This document shows, piece by piece, positions 31,268 through 39,637 of a DNA stretch of 63,581 bases. The stretch covers positions 1 through 63,581 of the forward strand of contig NZ_QJVC01000023.1 in assembly GCF_003219795.1 (NCBI RefSeq), written 5' to 3'. A model generated the notes under the pieces. The model did not search any database, was not told where the DNA came from, and saw nothing but the letters and a program-made list of their open reading frames with translations. The DNA is from Arthrobacter psychrolactophilus. GTDB taxonomy: Bacteria; Actinomycetota; Actinomycetes; Actinomycetales; Micrococcaceae. Position numbers and translations under genes: made by a program. Every line of letters starts with the position of its first letter. The stretch's first letter is position 1.

Positions 31268-31958
31268 ACGCCACAGCCACCGCGAATCCCGCTGGCATGC
31301 CCAGATCTGCGGGAGCAAGGTCCCAGAGCATGACAGGCTGGGAGCCCCGCTCCGGTAGTTGGTCCTCGGGAAAAGCCGGAATGAGGGTGGGGTCGGTACG
31401 CAGGCCCAGCCCCGAGTGCTTGGCCAGCGCTTCCTTGCGCGCCCATGCTGTGGCCCGCCAGTCATTCTGCGCGCCCGGGGCGATCAGAGCGAGACGCTTC
31501 CTTTCGGTGGGACTCAACGCGACGTCGTCGAACCCGGCAAAGCTCACTTGAGAAATCTTCTGCACATCGATACCCAGGGCTTGGCCCGCACCGGGCACCA
31601 TGGCGGCCACACCCCAGCCGTGGCTGCGCGACAGGCTGATCGTTAGGGATGAGTGAAGGCCATGCAGCTGATAGCCGGGCCGACCATGCGACGGAACCGG
31701 GTTGAGCCCACAATCGGGGCAGTGGTAGGCGATTCTCAGCTCCTGCGGCGGAACGCTCAGCAGCTCCGCCGCCATGAGCCGCTGCGTGATTCGGCCGGCG
31801 AGAAAGTCACGGCGCGTTACGGCGTCTAGGAGCGTCGCTGCCCTCTCGTGTTCGGCCGACTCCAAGGCGCCAGCCAGCGCCTGGTCTACACCGGCCAGCT
31901 CGAAAGCCCGAACCGTCACATGACTACGCGAAAGCGCTTCCAAAACCGTCTCGTTCAC
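31218..31958 (-). CDS. 4'-phosphopantetheinyl transferase, Sfp type
   Basis: Transfers phosphopantetheine from coenzyme A to the serine of carrier domains. The 246-residue protein has SLSRSHGWGVAAMVP, the magnesium motif GIDVQKIS (about residue 129) and WARKEALAKHSGLGL (about 172), the WxxKEA signature of the Sfp group. A C-P-x-C pair (HCPDCG, about 80) is an addition often seen in such proteins. It is convergent with, and overlaps by 50 bp, the last gene of the synthetase operon, so it is the obvious activator of the T domain there; it may also serve other carriers. Confidence 0.93.
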   Translation of the reverse strand: MNETVLEALSRSHVTVRAFELAGVDQALAGALESAEHERAATLLDAVTRRDFLAGRITQRLMAAELLSVPPQELRIAYHCPDCGLNPVPSHGRPGYQLHGLHSSLTISLSRSHGWGVAAMVPGAGQALGIDVQKISQVSFAGFDDVALSPTERKRLALIAPGAQNDWRATAWARKEALAKHSGLGLRTDPTLIPAFPEDQLPERGSQPVMLWDLAPADLGMPAGFAVAVAFSESLLSADATESAHL

Positions 31959-32013
31959 CTTCGCTCCACCTTCTGTTCACAATCAGTCCATCCCCTCACG
32001 CTATGGTCAATCC

Positions 32014-32898
32014 ATGACTCAACCGCGCCCGGACTTCACCGGGTTTACCGTTATTGATAACGACGACGACGATCCGATTCTCTTGGCCCCGGATGGCACC
32101 CAGGTCGACACCTGGCGAGATGGCTACCCCTATGAGGCGCGACTCGAGCGGGACGTCTATGACATTGAAAAGCGGCTGCTGCAAATTGAACTCTTGAAAT
32201 TGCAGCAATGGATCAAGGCTACCGGGCGACGCGTGGTGATCTTGTTCGAGGGCCGTGATGCGGCCGGCAAGGGCGGCACCATCAAGCGCTTCACGGAACA
32301 CCTCAATCCCCGAGGTACCCGGGTCGTGGCGCTGGAAAAACCTAGCAAGCGAGAGTCAACCCAGTGGTATTTCCAACGCTATGTGTCACACCTGCCCAGC
32401 GCCGGGGAAATGGTGTTGTTCGACCGTTCCTGGTACAACCGGACCGGCGTTGAACGAGTCATGAATTTTTGCACCAAGGAACAATATGACGAATTCATCC
32501 GGCAGGCGCCGCTCTTCGAACGCATGCTGGCCAACGACGGCATGACCGTCATCAAGTTTTGGTTCTCCGTCACGCAGGCCGAGCAGCGGACCCGTTTCAT
32601 CATCCGCCAGGTAGACCCGGTCCGGCAGTGGAAACTCTCACCCATGGATCTGGCGTCCTTGGATAAGTGGGATTCCTACACCTCAGCCAAGGAACGCATG
32701 TTTAAGCGCACCGATACGCGGCATGCGCCGTGGACGGTGGTGAAGTCCAATGACAAGAAGCGGGCTCGTCTGGCGGCCATGCGCCATGTATTGAGCCTGT
32801 TCGAGTACACGGGCAAGGACCACGAGCTGGTTGGCGTCCCGGACCCCTTGATCGTGGGCCCGGCCTCGGCCGTGGTGGGCGAGGGCGAGGAGTTCTAA
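32014..32898 (+). CDS. ppk2: Polyphosphate kinase 2
   Basis: A 294-residue PPK2-family P-loop kinase that moves phosphate between polyphosphate and nucleotides. Walker A is FEGRDAAGKGGT (about residues 77-88), the lid/Walker B region LFDRSWYNR (about 134) and the C-terminal SPMDLASLDKWDSYT are all standard. The one-domain length fits class I or III; I cannot tell AMP from ADP preference. The start ATG 32014 is followed by an acidic DNDDDD stretch. The gene ends at a dispersed inverted repeat. Confidence 0.94.
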   Translation: MTQPRPDFTGFTVIDNDDDDPILLAPDGTQVDTWRDGYPYEARLERDVYDIEKRLLQIELLKLQQWIKATGRRVVILFEGRDAAGKGGTIKRFTEHLNPRGTRVVALEKPSKRESTQWYFQRYVSHLPSAGEMVLFDRSWYNRTGVERVMNFCTKEQYDEFIRQAPLFERMLANDGMTVIKFWFSVTQAEQRTRFIIRQVDPVRQWKLSPMDLASLDKWDSYTSAKERMFKRTDTRHAPWTVVKSNDKKRARLAAMRHVLSLFEYTGKDHELVGVPDPLIVGPASAVVGEGEEF

Positions 32899-32917
32899 CT
32901 GCTCTTCCCGTAACAAA

Positions 32918-32986
32918 TCGAGGATGCAGTTCTTGGACCGAGTTACCCCGTTACGAGGGTTTTCGGTCCAAGAACTGCATCCTCGA
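32918..32986. repeat. Dispersed inverted repeat, copy 1
   Basis: Two perfectly complementary 24-bp arms (32918-32941 and 32963-32986, starting TCGAGGATGCAGTT) enclose a 21-nt loop. It lies between the convergent ends of ppk2 and the DUF1648 gene. A related, less perfect copy is at 50073-50140, also between convergent genes. No U-tract follows, so it is more like a REP/BIME-type element than a simple terminator, though it may stop transcription. Confidence 0.9.
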
Positions 32987-33011
32987 AATGTTTGTGGCGA
33001 TGAGCGGCGAA

Positions 33012-33983
33012 CTACGGCTGACTGACTCGATCGCGCAGGGCGAGCAGGAGACTCGCAGCCGTATCAGGATCCCCCACCGTGACGGCGAACAGTTTATCTG
33101 CCGTGGTCGTGATGATGAGTCCAGGGCCGGCCCCCATGATGACGGCCGAGCGCCCCGGCATGATGCGGTAGCCCCAGCCACCCCATTCCGACGGGCGCAG
33201 CTCCGTTACCTCGACGGCGGCAATCTCATGGAGTTTAATGCGTTTGAGCGGGATGCGCCCCAAGGTCGAAACAATGCGCAACCCACGCCAGTCGACCGTG
33301 ACCTGCACGTGGGCGATGAGACCGACGACGATGACGCAGGCGAGCATTGTGCCCAGACCAATCCAGGAGGTGCCGCTTCCGTCCTGGATCGTCGGGAGGT
33401 AGATGACGGCGGTCAATGCGAGGAGCGCCACCGGCAGCCACAGCAGCATTTTTGAGGTGATGGTCCGGGACCAGGCACCGGCCTCCTGTTCGCCCAAGGG
33501 GAGCCGGGTTTCATGCTTGCCGGAGGTGAACTTCGGCTTGGGTGCGATGAAGTATGGCACCGCACCGAACAGGAACGAGGCGATGAGTGCGGCCAGCCAC
33601 CAGCCCAGAGCTGCTTTTTCGGCGCTTCCGGCCTGCAATGTAAGGCCCGCGGAAATTAGCCAGGTGCCCGCTCCCATGCCGGAGATCATGCCCGCAAATC
33701 CCACAATCCCACGAAACAATGCCGGGCGCAGGGTGGCAATGTAAGCCGAGGCTAGCGCGATGGCTGCCGGGGTTCCCGTGAGGGCAAACCCGAGGCCCAG
33801 CGCGGTTCCGGTGGCCATGAAATCGTCCGGCGCACCGGTGTCCGACCAGTGCGAGGCCAGCTCCGCCGGAAGCTTGTCCTGCCACTGCAGCCATGTCAGC
33901 GCTACGGCAATCAACGGCAAAAAGCCGACGATGCCGGCGGAGATGCACCGTGGCGCGCTGGTCCTTTGTTGTACCTCAGTCAT
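33012..33983 (-). CDS. DUF1648 domain-containing membrane protein
   Basis: A 323-residue integral membrane protein. The N-terminal segment has LPAELASHWSDTGAPDDFM, the DUF1648 signature, after a first membrane helix; about five more hydrophobic segments follow, and the C-terminal 90 residues are soluble with GRIPLKRIKLHEIAAVEV, similar to the PH-like end of such proteins. Its ATG overlaps the stop of the upstream YtrA-type regulator by 4 bp (ATGA), so it is its direct regulatory partner. Function is unknown; related pairs are linked to envelope stress. Confidence 0.85.
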   Translation of the reverse strand: MTEVQQRTSAPRCISAGIVGFLPLIAVALTWLQWQDKLPAELASHWSDTGAPDDFMATGTALGLGFALTGTPAAIALASAYIATLRPALFRGIVGFAGMISGMGAGTWLISAGLTLQAGSAEKAALGWWLAALIASFLFGAVPYFIAPKPKFTSGKHETRLPLGEQEAGAWSRTITSKMLLWLPVALLALTAVIYLPTIQDGSGTSWIGLGTMLACVIVVGLIAHVQVTVDWRGLRIVSTLGRIPLKRIKLHEIAAVEVTELRPSEWGGWGYRIMPGRSAVIMGAGPGLIITTTADKLFAVTVGDPDTAASLLLALRDRVSQP

Positions 33984-34336
33984 GCTTTTGCAACTCCCCC
34001 AATCAATCGCACAATATCCTGCTGGGACATTCCCAGCTTGCGCGCTTCGTCCATTAACTGTTCCGCTAATTCGGTGAGCCTGATCAGCCCCGGCCCGGCA
34101 TCCTGGCGCACAAAGGCGCCGCGTCCCTGTCGCATCTCGATGACACCCTCGTCACGGAGCTGCTTGTAGGCCCGCAAGACCGTGTGCATATTGACCTGAA
34201 GCGCCGTGGCCAGGTCACGCGCAGGCGGTAGCCGCTCCCCCGGCGCCAAACTGCCGGCAACCACGCCTGAGCGCACCTGGACCGCGATCTGATCTGCCAG
34301 TGAGAGTTCCGAAGCTGCATCAACCCGAAATAACAT
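33980..34336 (-). CDS. GntR family transcriptional regulator, YtrA subfamily
   Basis: A 118-residue repressor with a GntR winged helix-turn-helix (LADQIAVQVRSG, PGERLPPARDLATALQVN, VNMHTVLRAYKQLRDEG) and the very short C-terminal two-helix tail typical of YtrA proteins, which have no large effector domain. It overlaps the DUF1648 gene by 4 bp. The ATG at 34336 has no ribosome site; a good promoter with its -10 ending 7 nt upstream suggests a leaderless mRNA. YtrA regulators usually control their own operon. Confidence 0.92.
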   Translation of the reverse strand: MLFRVDAASELSLADQIAVQVRSGVVAGSLAPGERLPPARDLATALQVNMHTVLRAYKQLRDEGVIEMRQGRGAFVRQDAGPGLIRLTELAEQLMDEARKLGMSQQDIVRLIGGVAKA

Positions 34337-34343
34337 GTTTGCA

Positions 34344-34372
34344 ATGATACTAGAACAATGTGCTCAGATCAA
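34344..34372 (-). promoter_or_regulatory. Promoter of the YtrA-type regulator operon
   Basis: TTGATC (34367-34372) and TATCAT (34344-34349) are 17 bp apart on the minus strand, and the -10 ends 7 nt before the ATG. The -35 overlaps the stop codon of the upstream CGNR gene. CATTG occurs twice as a direct repeat around the -10 and may be the operator. Confidence 0.6.
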
Positions 34373-34905
34373 CGGCTTGTGCGCTCCCTATACCGGCGAA
34401 CAGCGGCACGGTTATTACAACGCACAGAACAATATTGCTGGCGTCCGTTGCGTGTCACATCGACAACGACGTTTCTACAGGGATCTCCCGGCGCTTGACC
34501 GGCGGCACAACGCGCCAGCCGATGCATGCCGCGAGTCGTCAGGTGCAACGCTGTTCCAACACTGAATACGGCATGCAAAACGTGGGCAAGGGTCTGGCTT
34601 TCGTCCCGATAATGCAGGTGCCAGCCCTCGTCATCATGTTCGGTGAGCCGGGGATAGGCCGACGCGGCCGCCATCTGCGCATTGAGCAGCGCGGCGCGAG
34701 CCTGGTGACCCGGGGCGTCAACGACGGCGAGCCAATCATCAACGACTCCGCGCACCCGCGTATGATCATCGGCACCCACGGCAAACTCCATGGTCATACC
34801 AAAGTCGCGGGTCCGTTGCAGAATGCCTTCCCGGTTCAGCGGAAAGTCATTGGCGAGCGACTGGGCGAGGAGAACGGCATATTCTCCGTAAGGGTTGAGA
34901 TGCAT
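34369..34905 (-). CDS. CGNR zinc finger protein with ABATE-like N-terminus
   Basis: A 178-residue putative regulator. The N-terminal 120 residues resemble the ABATE domain (LNPYGEYAVLLAQSLAND at the start). The C-terminus has two Cys pairs in RCAAGQAPGDPC and YCSVRCNNRAAVRRYRER, the CGNR zinc-binding, DNA-contacting signature, though the family's GCGNR text is CNNR here. It lies upstream of and in line with the YtrA-type gene and is divergent from a small unknown gene. Confidence 0.85.
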   Translation of the reverse strand: MHLNPYGEYAVLLAQSLANDFPLNREGILQRTRDFGMTMEFAVGADDHTRVRGVVDDWLAVVDAPGHQARAALLNAQMAAASAYPRLTEHDDEGWHLHYRDESQTLAHVLHAVFSVGTALHLTTRGMHRLARCAAGQAPGDPCRNVVVDVTRNGRQQYCSVRCNNRAAVRRYRERTSR

Positions 34906-34924
34906 AAGACCATTACAGCATAGT
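34895..34924 (+). promoter_or_regulatory. Promoter of the small gene at 34932
   Basis: TTGAGA (34895-34900) and CATAGT (34919-34924) are 18 bp apart, and the -10 ends 7 nt before the ATG at 34932, which has no Shine-Dalgarno sequence. A leaderless mRNA is likely. Confidence 0.5.
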
Positions 34925-34931
34925 GGTGTTC

Positions 34932-35147
34932 ATGACCTCTACAACAGTTTCTCAATCACCAAAAACTACAAGCTCGACGGCGGCACATCAGCATGAGTGG
35001 CACCTCGAGTCGGCGCACAACACCTCTCAGGGCAGGGTTATCTACTTGAAGTGTTTGACGGGGTGCGGGGCCCGGCGGATTGACCTTGTTGGCGCCAATC
35101 CGACACTCCGCCAGGAGCTCCACACGACCACGGGGCGCGGTAAATAA
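34932..35147 (+). CDS. Small conserved-looking protein of unknown function
   Basis: A 71-residue protein that I do not recognise by name. A Ser/Thr-rich N-terminus is followed by HEWHLESAHNTSQGRVIYLK and CLTGCGARRIDL, where His and Cys spacing suggests a compact metal-binding fold. Similar short proteins (H-W-S-H, then C-x-x-C-G-x-R-R) occur widely in actinobacteria as far as I recall. An in-frame ATG at 34923 exists, but the promoter spacing supports 34932. It is followed by a strong terminator. Confidence 0.7.
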   Translation: MTSTTVSQSPKTTSSTAAHQHEWHLESAHNTSQGRVIYLKCLTGCGARRIDLVGANPTLRQELHTTTGRGK

Positions 35148-35161
35148 TGCGGAAATACGAA

Positions 35162-35207
35162 AGGTCCCGGCAGGCTCGACCAGAGATGGTCGAGCCTGCC
35201 GGGACCT
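35162..35207. terminator. Bidirectional terminator between the small gene and pheT
   Basis: A 21-bp perfect stem (35162-35182 with 35187-35207) around a GAGA tetraloop, located between the convergent stops at 35147 and 35228. Confidence 0.85.
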
Positions 35208-35227
35208 CGGTGAGGCTCAATCAGCGG

Positions 35228-37771
35228 TTAGCGCTGGGTGGCGCCGAACCGTTCTGCCGCCAGCTCCACAGCGGACGCGCGAGCTGCCGATGCTTCGTCG
35301 GAGGTCAGGGTCCGGTCCGTGGCACGGAAGCGCAGGCCGAAGGCCAGCGACTTGCTGCCCTCGGGAATGCCCGTGCCCTGGTACTCGTCGAACAGGGCGA
35401 CATCCTCAAGAAGCTCTCCGGCACCTTCGCGCAGGGCTTCCAGAACAGCAGCCGCCGGAACCTCAACAGGAACAACGAGGGCAACGTCCTGTGTGGCAAC
35501 GGGGAAGGTGGAGATCGCCTTGGCCACGATCACGTCGGCAGCAGCCGCGAAGATCATGTCCACATTGACTTCCATGGCAACCGAGCGAGCCGGCATGTTC
35601 AGTTCGGCCAGCAGCTTCGGGTGCAGTTCGCCGGCGTAACCGATAACGTCACCGTTGCGCAAAGACAAGACAGCAGCGCGGCCCGGGTGGAACGCCTGGT
35701 GCGATCCCTGCGAAACGACCAGTTCCACGCCCACCACATCGGCGATCAAGCGGGCAGCATCCAGACCATCGGCCCAGTCCCAGGCACGCGGGGCATGCGA
35801 GGGAGCAGCAGGTGAATCCTTACCGGTGAAAATTGCGGCGATCGACAGCGGCTGGTACGGGATACCACCGTAAAGTCCGTCGAGCACATCGTCCGCAGGC
35901 TTGACACCCAGCGGCGGGATCGAGGCCGTGCCCATCGTCTCCGACGGCAGGAACACCAGACCGGATTCGAACAGGGCCAGGTCGTTGAAACCGCGTGAGT
36001 GGTTACGCTTGGCGGTTTCAATCAGACCCGGCAGTACCGAGGTGCGCAGGAAGCCAAATTCTTCGCTGAGCGGGTTGGCCAGCTTCACCGCGGCGCGTGG
36101 GGCACCGGCCTCGGCAACACCAAAGGTGTCGTTGGAAGCCTTCGACACGAACGGGTAGGCCAGGATTTCGGTCAGACCGGAATCCGCCAGGGCCTGCACG
36201 ACGCGACGGCGCTGCTGCTGCGTGCGTGAGTAGCCACGTCCGGGAGGTGCCGTGGGAAGCGTGGACGGGATGAGCTCGTAGCCGACCAGGCGGGCTACCT
36301 CTTCGGTCAGGTCATCTTTGGTGAGCAAATCGTGACGCCAGCTGGGGGCCGTGACGGAATATCCGCCGTCGACCGTTTCAACCGTTGCACCGAGATTCGT
36401 GAGTGAATCGATGATCTGTTCCGGCGCGAAGTCGATGCCGATACGGGCGGAGGCGTAGTCCATCGGAAGGAACACGGCGACGGGGGCCACGGGGGTTCCC
36501 ACATCGGTGACGGTGCTTTCCTCGGTGCCGCCGGCCAATTCCACCAAAAGATCAACGGCGCGCTGGGCGGCAACGTCGGCAATGGCCACGTCAACGCCAC
36601 GCTCGAAGCGCTTGGATGCCTCGGAGGGCAGCTTGTGGCGGCGGCGAGAACGCGCGATCGAGACTTCCTCGAAATGCGCAGCCTCGATCAGCACGTTGAC
36701 GGTCTCGGAGGTGACCTCGGTCGAGGCCCCGCCCATGACGCCGGCGATGCCAATGGCACCGGAGGCATCCGTGATGAGCAGATCCTCGACGTCAAGCTTG
36801 CGCACCTTGCCATCGAGCGTCTTCAGGGTCTCACCGGCGACGGCGCGGCGGACCACGATCTCGCCGGAGACCTTGTCGGCGTCGTAGAAGTGCAGCGGCT
36901 GACCGAGCTCCAACATGACGTAGTTGGAGATGTCCACGGGCAGCGAGATCGAGCGAATCCCGGCCAGTCGCAGGCGTGAGGACATCCACGGCGGAGTCGG
37001 AGCCGCCGCGTTGATGCCCGTCACGGTGCGGACCACAAAGCGGTCGCAGCCAGCGTTGCCGTAAATGGGAGCCTCGTCGGAAAGCACGACGGCGTGCCCC
37101 GCACCTGTTGCTGCGCTCACGGACACCAGCGAGGCAGGGTCGGTGAAGACACTGTCCGTGGCGTGCGCGTATTCACGGGCGACGCCGCGAATACTGAACG
37201 CATAGCCGCGATCCGGGGTGACATTGATTTCGGCGGCTTCATCTCTCAGGCCGAGAAGTTCCAGCGCGTCGGTGCCCAGCTCCGGGTCAAGACCCAGAGT
37301 GGAGAGCACGAGAATGCCGTCGTGGTCGTCGCCAATGCCCAGTTCACGCACGGAGGCGATCATGCCGGCAGAAACGTGACCGTAGGTCTTGCGCGGGGTG
37401 ATGCGGAAGTCTCCGGGGAGCACCGCGCCGGGCAAGGTCACAACGACCTTGTCGCCCACAACAAAGTTGTGCGCGCCGCAGACAATGCCCTGCACGCCCG
37501 AGGGGTCAATGCCATCAATGGTCAGGGTCTGCTCGGCGCCTTCGGGAACCACGCGGACGGTGCACCAGTTGATGGTCTTGCCGTTGGACTGCGGTTCCTT
37601 CTCCAGTGAGAGCACCTGGCCCACCACAACGGGGCCGCTGATCTCATCCAGGGGACGGTGGACGTCTTCTTCTTCGAAACCAACCTTGACAAGATCGGTC
37701 ATTACATCTTCGGCTGTTGCGCCAGCCGGTACCTGCGCGTAGTCGCGCAGCCAAGTCAGTGGAATACGCAC
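35228..37771 (-). CDS. pheT: Phenylalanine--tRNA ligase beta subunit
   Basis: The 847-residue non-catalytic subunit of the alpha2-beta2 PheRS, which binds tRNA and edits Tyr-tRNA-Phe. It has the N-terminal OB-type tRNA-binding domain (VVVGQVLSLEKEPQSNGKTINWCTV), the B3/B4 editing region, the B5 domain, and the C-terminal ferredoxin-like anticodon-binding domain ending in RTLTSDEASAARASAVELAAERFGA. Start is GTG 37771, 4 bp after the pheS stop, with GGAG inside the end of pheS. Confidence 0.97.
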   Translation of the reverse strand: MRIPLTWLRDYAQVPAGATAEDVMTDLVKVGFEEEDVHRPLDEISGPVVVGQVLSLEKEPQSNGKTINWCTVRVVPEGAEQTLTIDGIDPSGVQGIVCGAHNFVVGDKVVVTLPGAVLPGDFRITPRKTYGHVSAGMIASVRELGIGDDHDGILVLSTLGLDPELGTDALELLGLRDEAAEINVTPDRGYAFSIRGVAREYAHATDSVFTDPASLVSVSAATGAGHAVVLSDEAPIYGNAGCDRFVVRTVTGINAAAPTPPWMSSRLRLAGIRSISLPVDISNYVMLELGQPLHFYDADKVSGEIVVRRAVAGETLKTLDGKVRKLDVEDLLITDASGAIGIAGVMGGASTEVTSETVNVLIEAAHFEEVSIARSRRRHKLPSEASKRFERGVDVAIADVAAQRAVDLLVELAGGTEESTVTDVGTPVAPVAVFLPMDYASARIGIDFAPEQIIDSLTNLGATVETVDGGYSVTAPSWRHDLLTKDDLTEEVARLVGYELIPSTLPTAPPGRGYSRTQQQRRRVVQALADSGLTEILAYPFVSKASNDTFGVAEAGAPRAAVKLANPLSEEFGFLRTSVLPGLIETAKRNHSRGFNDLALFESGLVFLPSETMGTASIPPLGVKPADDVLDGLYGGIPYQPLSIAAIFTGKDSPAAPSHAPRAWDWADGLDAARLIADVVGVELVVSQGSHQAFHPGRAAVLSLRNGDVIGYAGELHPKLLAELNMPARSVAMEVNVDMIFAAAADVIVAKAISTFPVATQDVALVVPVEVPAAAVLEALREGAGELLEDVALFDEYQGTGIPEGSKSLAFGLRFRATDRTLTSDEASAARASAVELAAERFGATQR

Positions 37772-37775
37772 TTAC

Positions 37776-38870
37776 TTAGATCTCCATCCCAAAGTGTTCG
37801 CTGAATCGTACGTCGCCCTCGATCATGTCGTGCATGTCGCCCACTTCGTTGCGGAACATGAGCGTGCGCTCGATGCCCATGCCGAAGGCAAATCCTGAGT
37901 AAACGTCCGGGTCAATGCCGGCGGCGCGCAGCACGTTCGGGTTGACCATGCCGCAGCCGCCCCACTCGATCCAGCGCGGGCCGCCTTTGGCACCGGGGTG
38001 CCAAATGTCCAACTCGGCCGACGGCTCGGTGAAGGGGAAGAAATTCGGGCGCAGGCGGATGCTGGCCTCGGAGCCAAACATCTGGCGGGCAAAGTGCTCC
38101 AGCGTGCCACGCAGATCTGCCATGGACAGATCCTTGTCGATGGCCAGGCCCTCGAACTGGTGGAACACGGGCGTGTGCGTGGCGTCGAGCTCATCGGTGC
38201 GGAACACCTTGCCGGGGCACAGCACGTAGACGGGCAATTCACGTTCTAGGAGCGAGCGAACCTGCACGGGTGAGGTGTGGGTACGCATCAACAGGTGGGC
38301 CTCGGGGGGCTCCACGAAGAAGGTGTCTTGCATTTCACGGGCCGGGTGATCCGGCTTGAAGTTCAGGGCATCGAAGTTAAACCATTCCGATTCCAACTCA
38401 GGGCCTTCGGCAATTTCCCAGCCCATGCCCACGAAGATATCGCTCACGCGATCCTGCAGGGTAGAGAGCGGGTGGCGGGCACCGGCACGACGGCGGCGCG
38501 GGGCGGCCGTCACGTCCACGGTCTCCTCGACGAGGATGCGCGCGGCGTCCTCGGCCTCGAGCACCTCGGTGCGGGCCGCGAGGGCCTTGGCCACTCGGCC
38601 GCGCGAACCGCCCATGAGCTTACCGGCGGCAGCCTTAAATTCCTTGGCGAGCCCACCGATCTCACGGTTGGCAAGGCTCAGCGGCGACTTTTCGCCGGTG
38701 TGAGCCAATCGCGCAGTCTTTAGTTCATCCAGCGTTGCGGCGGCGGCAATGGCTGCGAGCGCGTTCTCAACGGCTGCTCCAATGGCGGCTTCGTCAAGCG
38801 GATCCGGGACCGCGGCGGGTTCGGTGGTTGGTTCGGGCATCTCTGCCGTCTTTTGGGGCATCTCAGACAT
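37776..38870 (-). CDS. pheS: Phenylalanine--tRNA ligase alpha subunit
   Basis: The 364-residue catalytic subunit with the class II aminoacylation core: RRRAGARHPLSTL, GPELESEWFNFDALNFKPDHPAREMQDTF (listed to mark the motif 1 region, about 155-185), THTSPVQVR and, for motif 3, GFAFGMGIERTLM near the C-terminus. The N-terminal coiled coil is present. A Pro/Glu-rich start (MPEPTTEPAAVPDP) precedes it. ATG 38870 lacks a clear ribosome site; an in-frame ATG at 38861 is possible. It forms an operon with pheT; no T-box or leader peptide is apparent. Confidence 0.97.
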   Translation of the reverse strand: MSEMPQKTAEMPEPTTEPAAVPDPLDEAAIGAAVENALAAIAAAATLDELKTARLAHTGEKSPLSLANREIGGLAKEFKAAAGKLMGGSRGRVAKALAARTEVLEAEDAARILVEETVDVTAAPRRRRAGARHPLSTLQDRVSDIFVGMGWEIAEGPELESEWFNFDALNFKPDHPAREMQDTFFVEPPEAHLLMRTHTSPVQVRSLLERELPVYVLCPGKVFRTDELDATHTPVFHQFEGLAIDKDLSMADLRGTLEHFARQMFGSEASIRLRPNFFPFTEPSAELDIWHPGAKGGPRWIEWGGCGMVNPNVLRAAGIDPDVYSGFAFGMGIERTLMFRNEVGDMHDMIEGDVRFSEHFGMEI

Positions 38871-39021
38871 CTACAGTTTTTACCTAAGCTCGTGTGCGAG
38901 TAAGCGGCGGGGTAGCTCCTCCCGCCGCAACCATTCTAGTTGACGGGACGAGCCTGTTTTGAATCCGACTCTTTACCTCTTCGCGTCCCATTCGCTTGTC
39001 TGCCTTGTTACGCTAACCTCC

Positions 39022-39633
39022 ATGGTCACTCCTTACCTCAAACGTACGACGCCGGCCTTCCGCCTCACGCTCCTTACCAGCGTTGCGCTGGCCTCGTCTT
39101 TTGCGCTGGGCGGGTGTACTTCGGCTGGTCCCGAGCCTTCCCAGACACTGGAGGCAGCGACCGTCACCGAGTTTGTGCCGAAACCGGCCGTGCCGCAGAA
39201 GGGCATTGAATGCCCCGCTTCCCTTGACGACCTCCCCAGCAACGCCGACACCAACTATCCCTCCGAGCCGCGGGGCAGCGTCCCGGAGGGATTCGTGACA
39301 GAGAAGGTATTTATCTGCCGCTCCGATATGGCTGATGTCGATGGCCTCACGAAGCTCGTGATCAAGCAGGAAGAACTGCAGGGCGACTTTGCCCCACTTC
39401 TGGCCGCCCTTGCTGTGCCGAGTGACCGTGCGGGAGACGACGGGCAATTGGTTTGTAATGCAATTCTAGAAACCTTCCCGATTCTGTGGCTGGTCAATGC
39501 TAACGGCGATGCCATCGACGCCGCCCTGCCCACCACGCGGTGCCGGCAGGCAAGCGGCAAGCCCGAGACTCAACAGGCTATTGACGCCCTGACCGTGGCT
39601 CGTACTGCGATCGTGCAAGGGTCAGGGAAGTAG
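39022..39633 (+). CDS. Putative lipoprotein, paralogue of the next gene
   Basis: A 203-residue secreted protein of unknown function. A lipoprotein signal (LTLLTSVALASSFALGGC, lipobox LGGC) is followed by a Ser/Pro-rich linker and a domain with conserved pairs: PEGFVTEKVFIC, LQGDFAPLLAALAVPSDR, LVCNAI and LWLVNANGDAID, TTRC. The same blocks recur in the gene 5 bp downstream, so the two are tandem duplicates. I start at ATG 39022; the frame is open to 38959 but with no sensible signal sequence. Four cysteines in the mature domain suggest disulphides. Confidence 0.8.
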   Translation: MVTPYLKRTTPAFRLTLLTSVALASSFALGGCTSAGPEPSQTLEAATVTEFVPKPAVPQKGIECPASLDDLPSNADTNYPSEPRGSVPEGFVTEKVFICRSDMADVDGLTKLVIKQEELQGDFAPLLAALAVPSDRAGDDGQLVCNAILETFPILWLVNANGDAIDAALPTTRCRQASGKPETQQAIDALTVARTAIVQGSGK

Positions 39634-39637
39634 CGCC

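Noticed and set aside
31925-31950. Third LacI-type operator (CGAAAGCGCTTCCAAAA)
   Set aside because: It lies inside the 5' coding part of the PPTase gene and fits the palindrome only partly; chance match is likely.
38871-39021. T-box or leader-peptide attenuator before pheS
   Set aside because: No T-box motif, no Phe-rich short frame and no terminator/antiterminator pair.
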